This document shows positions 60,046 to 64,000 of a stretch of 64,000 bases of DNA, in pieces. Numbering within the stretch: position 1 is the first letter of the stretch; every line of letters starts with the position of its first letter. The position numbers were made by a program, and so were the translations under genes. Under the pieces are notes generated by a model. The model was not told where the DNA came from and made no database searches. It saw only the letters and a program-made list of their open reading frames with translations. Origin of the DNA: Paenibacillus naphthalenovorans (GTDB lineage Bacteria > Bacillota > Bacilli > Paenibacillales > NBRC-103111); contig NZ_FNDY01000009.1 of the NCBI RefSeq assembly GCF_900099895.1, forward strand, positions 44,025 through 108,024. Reading direction: 5' to 3'.

Positions 60046-61284
60046 TTAATTCGTCTTAGCCGGCGGCGTTTCCGGTATTTTGAGCCCTTTTGCGGCTATT
60101 CCCATGATTTCCTGCGCAATCTTTCCGTCTTTCCATACGTTTTTCGCCAAATACATATCCAAAGCCAGATTGTGCGTTTTCGGATCCATTGCCAGTTCGC
60201 CGCGCGGGCTGCTGAAAGTGATATCCTTCAACACCTTGATTAAATCCTCGGACTTCGTACTGCCCGCCTTCTCTATGGCTTTGCTGATGACCTGCGCCGT
60301 ATCGTATCCTTGAACATTAAAGTAGTTCGGTGTTTTGTTGTATTTCTTCGTAAACTCTTCGACAAACTTATGGTTGGTCGGATTATCCAGTGAAGCGGTA
60401 TACATCGTGGCCCCGATAATTCCTTTAGCGGCTTTTCCGGCCGGGTCGGTCACTAACGGGTCCAAAAACTCCTGGGTTCCGGTTAATGGAATCTTGCCTT
60501 TTACGCCGAATTGCTCGTATTGCTGCACGAAGCGGATGGCGTCGGTTCCGGCCAGGAAAGGGAAGACAAGATCGGGCTTCGTGTTTAAAATATCCGTCAG
60601 GTAAGTGGCGTAATCATTCGTCCCCAGCTTTGGCCAGGCTTCCTTGACAATTTCGCCGCCCGCTTGAATGAAGGCCGCCTTAAAGGCCTCTATCGTTTCG
60701 TGGCCGGCCGGATAGTCAGGTGCAAGGACGTAGGCCCTTTTCCCGATATTTTTATAAATATATTCGGCTCCCGGCGTACCGTCCTGCCAGTTGGATATGG
60801 AGACGCGGTAAATATAATCGCTTTTCTTGTCCCACGAAATATCGTTGGCAGCCGCATTGGCATCAATCAACACCACTTTGTCCTTCTCGATCACATCGCG
60901 CAGTGCGTAAACAACGGCGGAGGAAATAGGGCCCGCAAGGATATCGACTTTCTCGCTTTCGACCAGCTGCCGGTATTTGCGGAGGGCGACTTGAGGACTG
61001 GCTTCGTCATCCTCGTATTTGATGGTTACAGGACGGTTGCCGATTTTATTGCCGTTCAGCTCAAAATACAGCTCCATTCCTTGTTTAATACTTTCAGACA
61101 ATGGAGCAAAATTTCCGGAAAAGGACAGAATAGCCCCTATCTTTACAGGCTGATCCCCGCCGCCGGAGGATGATGAGCTGCCGGCGGGACCGGTACTGTT
61201 ATTGCTGCCGCAAGCGGCAAGAAACATCAGCATCACGGCCAGCATGATCGCAACGATTTTATGTTTTTTTATTTTCAATCCCAT
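60046..61284 (-). CDS. Branched-chain-type ABC transporter substrate-binding lipoprotein
   Basis: 412 residues from the ATG behind GAGGGGGG. Lipoprotein signal with lipobox LAAC followed by a Ser/Gly linker. The type I fold starts VKIGAILSFSGNFAPLSESI and includes GPISSAVVYALRDVI. It binds the imported compound outside the membrane. It lies between the Rieske subunit genes and the permease genes, so an aromatic acid is a plausible ligand. Confidence 0.92.
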   Translation of the reverse strand: MGLKIKKHKIVAIMLAVMLMFLAACGSNNSTGPAGSSSSSGGGDQPVKIGAILSFSGNFAPLSESIKQGMELYFELNGNKIGNRPVTIKYEDDEASPQVALRKYRQLVESEKVDILAGPISSAVVYALRDVIEKDKVVLIDANAAANDISWDKKSDYIYRVSISNWQDGTPGAEYIYKNIGKRAYVLAPDYPAGHETIEAFKAAFIQAGGEIVKEAWPKLGTNDYATYLTDILNTKPDLVFPFLAGTDAIRFVQQYEQFGVKGKIPLTGTQEFLDPLVTDPAGKAAKGIIGATMYTASLDNPTNHKFVEEFTKKYNKTPNYFNVQGYDTAQVISKAIEKAGSTKSEDLIKVLKDITFSSPRGELAMDPKTHNLALDMYLAKNVWKDGKIAQEIMGIAAKGLKIPETPPAKTN

Positions 61285-61381
61285 TGCATGTGCCCCCCTC
61301 AATTCAAAATGTAAGACCGCATGATAAAACCCTAAGCGCTTTACTTTTGTCCCCCCTAAATCATTCCAAACGTGCTTTGGT

Positions 61382-61882
61382 TCATAAAAACATACTTAAA
61401 TTCATCACATTTAATACGGTTTGATCAGGATAGATCGTCCTCGAAGCGATTTTCCATTGCCCGTTTACTTTCCGGAGCACATCGAGCCGCTCTCCAAAGA
61501 TTTCTTCCGTTGCAATATCTCCCGCTCTGCTTCGTTTGAACAAAAAATAGCTTCTGACCTCGAACCCGTTCTCATCAGAACCCGATTCGACAAAAATATT
61601 CGATATAAAATGACGGGTTCTCGGAGCCGGATTCTCCGCCCAGGCCGATGCGGTATCCAGCCTTTTCACGCGCGTGGTCAACGATGTTTTGGTTTCTTCA
61701 AAAAAAGTCATCTCTTCCACAATGCTGGAGCCCTCTTTATTTTCGCGTGTCGCCCTAAGAGGCATTCGATAAATGATGTCGTCCGTAAATAAATCCAGCC
61801 ATTCCCCAAACCGCCGGTCGTCCAGCAAAAAGGCTTCCCGGTGAAGAAAGCGGGTAATTTGGAGTTGCAGCTCACTATTCAT
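61382..61882 (-). CDS. Aromatic-ring-hydroxylating dioxygenase, beta subunit
   Basis: 166 residues from the ATG 8 bp behind GGGGGG. NTF2-like fold: ITRFLHREAFLLDDRRFGEW and LDLFTDDIIYRMPLRATREN at the start and WKIASRTIYPDQTVLN near the end. It is the structural partner of the Rieske alpha subunit and overlaps its 3' end by 8 bp. No ferredoxin or reductase gene is seen in the window. Confidence 0.92.
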   Translation of the reverse strand: MNSELQLQITRFLHREAFLLDDRRFGEWLDLFTDDIIYRMPLRATRENKEGSSIVEEMTFFEETKTSLTTRVKRLDTASAWAENPAPRTRHFISNIFVESGSDENGFEVRSYFLFKRSRAGDIATEEIFGERLDVLRKVNGQWKIASRTIYPDQTVLNVMNLSMFL

Positions 61883-63272
61883 CGCCATGGCCCCCCGCAT
61901 ATTCCTTTCGCATCATTTCCTGTTCACTTTCCGGTCCTTCCCCGGTAAGAAGCTCCAACCAATACTCATGGGTTGCTCTGGATATCGCATCCAGATAACA
62001 AGTCGGATAGGCAACGCCGGGTCCGGGCCACGTGTCATCCGGCAGTACCCGGTCAAGACCCATTAAATAATTGAGCAGATTGTTATAGCTGTGGTCTTTG
62101 CTTCGGGCCATGATCCCTTTGCTTGATTGGGTCACGCGGATCCAAATCTCCGTATCGTCCTGCTCCAACGTGCCCGAAGGGCCGAAGGAGCTGATATAGC
62201 CTTTATAGGCGTCTTCTTTGTATTCGTCCGATGCGGCCTTATCGATCATAAACCAGGACCAAATCTCAATTTTCTCCGGACCTAGCGGGCGCCATACGCG
62301 GAAATTCAAGTAATTGTGCAAATGCCCTTCACTTCCATGCACCGGACTGACGAACGACAAATTCGGGAAAATGGAACCTACAAGAACGGTTGCTTTCGAG
62401 AAAACCTTTAATTGATCCTCATTCAAGTTTCTTTCGAACATCGGCCACATCTCTTGGGGTAAGCCTTGATACGGGGGTCTTTGCGGTTTGCCCGGAGCGG
62501 AGGCCGTGATTACGTTCACTCCATGTCCATGCTGCAGCACCACTTGATGCCCGTAACCGGCATACAGCGGGTCCTGCGGACTGATGCCCATTTCAACCGT
62601 CGAACGGTGCGTGGTTTGGACATGATAGGGATCTCCAGAGAAGTTCTCCAATACCAGCTTCCAATTGGTATTCACTACCCATCGCTGCGGGAGCCCCCTG
62701 ACCTCCATGCCTCCGTCGCTGCGACCCAGCATGATGTCCATATACCATTTCATATCTCCAAGATAATCTTCCAACGGCATGGCATTCGGGTCCAAATTGC
62801 CAAAAATCATGCCTTGGTACACGCCGACCTGAGGAATGGGACGCAGCCCCCACTCATCCTTTTTCATTTCTCCGCCATACACCTTGTCACCGGCTACGAC
62901 GCCAATGAGGTCGCCGTTCAAGTTAAAGCTCCACCCATGGTATGGGCAAGTAAGCGTTTTCTTTTTTCCGAAATCAGCAGTGCATAATTGTGTTCCCCGA
63001 TGCGGGCAGGAATTGAGAAATGCCTTCAGCTCCCCGCTATTGGTCTTCACCAGCAAAACCGGATCATTGACCATCCATCTTGTCACATAGCTTCCGGGTT
63101 CCTTCAGTTCCGTTTCATGCGCTAAAAATTGCCACGTATGAGCAAATATCTTGTCGATTTCCATCTCGTAAATTTGAGGATCCGTTAATATCCACTGGGG
63201 AAGCAAGCCCTGCTTCATCTTTTCTTTGAGTGCCTGAAATACGTTTTTGTCTAACTCCTGTTTCAGCATCAT
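61875..63272 (-). CDS. Aromatic-ring-hydroxylating dioxygenase, Rieske alpha subunit
   Basis: 465 residues from the ATG behind AAGGAGG. The Rieske centre is intact: C89-P-H91-RGTQLC, then C109-PYH112-GW. The catalytic Fe site lies in NFSGDPYHVQTTHRS with a later Asp. It adds O2 to an aromatic ring as a cis-diol, fed by an electron chain. The partner beta gene follows at once; the extradiol dioxygenase gene precedes it. The exact aromatic acid is unknown. Confidence 0.94.
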   Translation of the reverse strand: MMLKQELDKNVFQALKEKMKQGLLPQWILTDPQIYEMEIDKIFAHTWQFLAHETELKEPGSYVTRWMVNDPVLLVKTNSGELKAFLNSCPHRGTQLCTADFGKKKTLTCPYHGWSFNLNGDLIGVVAGDKVYGGEMKKDEWGLRPIPQVGVYQGMIFGNLDPNAMPLEDYLGDMKWYMDIMLGRSDGGMEVRGLPQRWVVNTNWKLVLENFSGDPYHVQTTHRSTVEMGISPQDPLYAGYGHQVVLQHGHGVNVITASAPGKPQRPPYQGLPQEMWPMFERNLNEDQLKVFSKATVLVGSIFPNLSFVSPVHGSEGHLHNYLNFRVWRPLGPEKIEIWSWFMIDKAASDEYKEDAYKGYISSFGPSGTLEQDDTEIWIRVTQSSKGIMARSKDHSYNNLLNYLMGLDRVLPDDTWPGPGVAYPTCYLDAISRATHEYWLELLTGEGPESEQEMMRKEYAGGHGDE

Positions 63273-63339
63273 TCCCAATCCTCCTTGCAGTTTGCGGATT
63301 CACAAGAAGCGGAAGATCTATTCGGGTCTGTTCCGGTTC

Positions 63340-64000
63340 TTATGCCGTGATATGGGCGGATTCTGTCGATCCGGGCTGAAAAGTCATCACCACATTGGCG
63401 CTTGCCGAGGATTGCCCGTATCCGTAATATTTGCTTGTATAATTTCCTTCCAGCACTCCGAGCAGCATCGCCAGATGGCGGCCCCCGGACTCAACGGACG
63501 CCGCTTTGGCATATTGGGGAAGCATCTTCCATGCCGATTGCAAATCATTGTGATTGAGATAGTCCAGGAATTGTTTATCCAGCGCCTGTTCGGATATGGA
63601 CGGCATGACCTCGGGACCTCTCACAAGATTGTGGGAAAGCGCTCCGCTGCTTACAAAAACGGCCCGCTTTTCACTTTCCCGCAATACCTTTCCTACTTGC
63701 TGCCCCCACTGATAGGTTTCTTCCAAATTTGCCGCCCATGTCACGGAAAGATCGATAACCGGGATGTCCCCCTTGGGCACGAGATACCGGAGAGGGACAA
63801 CAGTTCCATAATCCCACACATAGGTCGGATCATTTACTTTTACGACGGAAAGTCCGGCCTGCTGGCCCGCCTCCACCAACCGGCTCCCCAGCTGCTCGTC
63901 TCCGGGATATTCATAGGGAACATCGGAAATCAATTCGGGACATTCAAACGCCGTTAGAATGCCTTTGTGATGCGGTGTCGCATCCACAAGATGGTGAAAG
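63340..64000 (-). CDS. Class III (LigB-type) extradiol ring-cleavage dioxygenase, partial
   Basis: The frame runs off the right edge of the window; 220 codons are visible and the N-terminus is missing. Conserved parts include VDATPHHKG, DLSVTWAANLEETYQWGQ and FVSSGALSHNLV, where Ser-x-x-Leu-Ser-His carries the catalytic His typical of LigB/HpaD-type enzymes. It opens a catechol-type ring with Fe(II). Its product feeds central metabolism after Rieske hydroxylation. Same strand, 67 bp before the alpha gene. Confidence 0.88.
   Translation of the reverse strand, partial: FHHLVDATPHHKGILTAFECPELISDVPYEYPGDEQLGSRLVEAGQQAGLSVVKVNDPTYVWDYGTVVPLRYLVPKGDIPVIDLSVTWAANLEETYQWGQQVGKVLRESEKRAVFVSSGALSHNLVRGPEVMPSISEQALDKQFLDYLNHNDLQSAWKMLPQYAKAASVESGGRHLAMLLGVLEGNYTSKYYGYGQSSASANVVMTFQPGSTESAHITA

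Overview
The window looks like chromosome of an endospore-forming Bacillota, most likely Paenibacillaceae. Two near-identical alpha/beta-type small acid-soluble spore proteins, YlbJ, a YjcZ-type spore peptide, an S-layer-homology protein, a Trp T-box leader, a c-di-AMP riboswitch, lipoprotein signal peptides and strong AGGAGG-type ribosome binding sites support this. No rRNA, tRNA, CRISPR array, intact insertion sequence or prophage was seen. Assignments come from reading the sequence; no database search was run.

Left end (1-8.0 kb): the tail of a sigma-54 activator, then a seven-gene minus-strand sugar operon. It encodes a TIM-barrel isomerase/epimerase, a PfkB kinase, a 3-hexulose-6-phosphate synthase-like protein, a 6-phospho-3-hexuloisomerase, two ABC permeases and a binding lipoprotein; there is no ATPase gene. 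A LacI-family gene lies upstream. The operon and the regulator gene each carry a tandem pair of AACCGGTW boxes with the same 13-bp spacing.

8-31 kb: a YjcZ-type peptide, a lone fused TOMM (azoline-forming YcaO) cyclodehydratase, a BmrC/BmrD-like heterodimeric ABC exporter, a YfhP-like membrane protein, trpS with its T-box, and a His-rich UPF0718 permease plus a TIGR03943-like partner behind a Zur-like box. Spore and housekeeping genes follow (SASPs, M3 peptidase, DUF2225, truncated hemoglobin, YlbJ, glucan phosphorylase).

31-41 kb: CorA, a PilZ-domain protein, NAD kinase, then a gentisate-type aromatic catabolic locus. The plus-strand operon encodes a fumarylacetoacetate-hydrolase-family protein, a DinB-fold protein and gentisate 1,2-dioxygenase. 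The DinB protein sits where a thiol-dependent maleylpyruvate isomerase is expected. On the minus strand lie an aromatic-acid MFS transporter, a luciferase-like monooxygenase, an IclR regulator and two small proteins. A collapsed second copy of the monooxygenase gene lies in front of the transporter gene. An 18-bp box recurs before three start codons.

41-48 kb: an alpha/beta hydrolase, a membrane-anchored MurF-like ligase and Ddl, followed by a truncated M15 dipeptidase and a frameshifted gene. Next come another frameshifted small gene, a formylglycine-generating enzyme and a sulfatase relic. Four broken genes lie within about 6.6 kb.

48-64 kb: a LysM-CAP protein under a c-di-AMP riboswitch, a DinG-family helicase, a YcdB/SLH protein, TatD, a YdjO-like protein and an oxidoreductase. 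The right end is a second aromatic catabolic cluster: an IclR regulator convergent with an operon for a LigB-type extradiol dioxygenase (cut by the window edge), Rieske dioxygenase alpha and beta subunits, and a complete Liv-type ABC importer.
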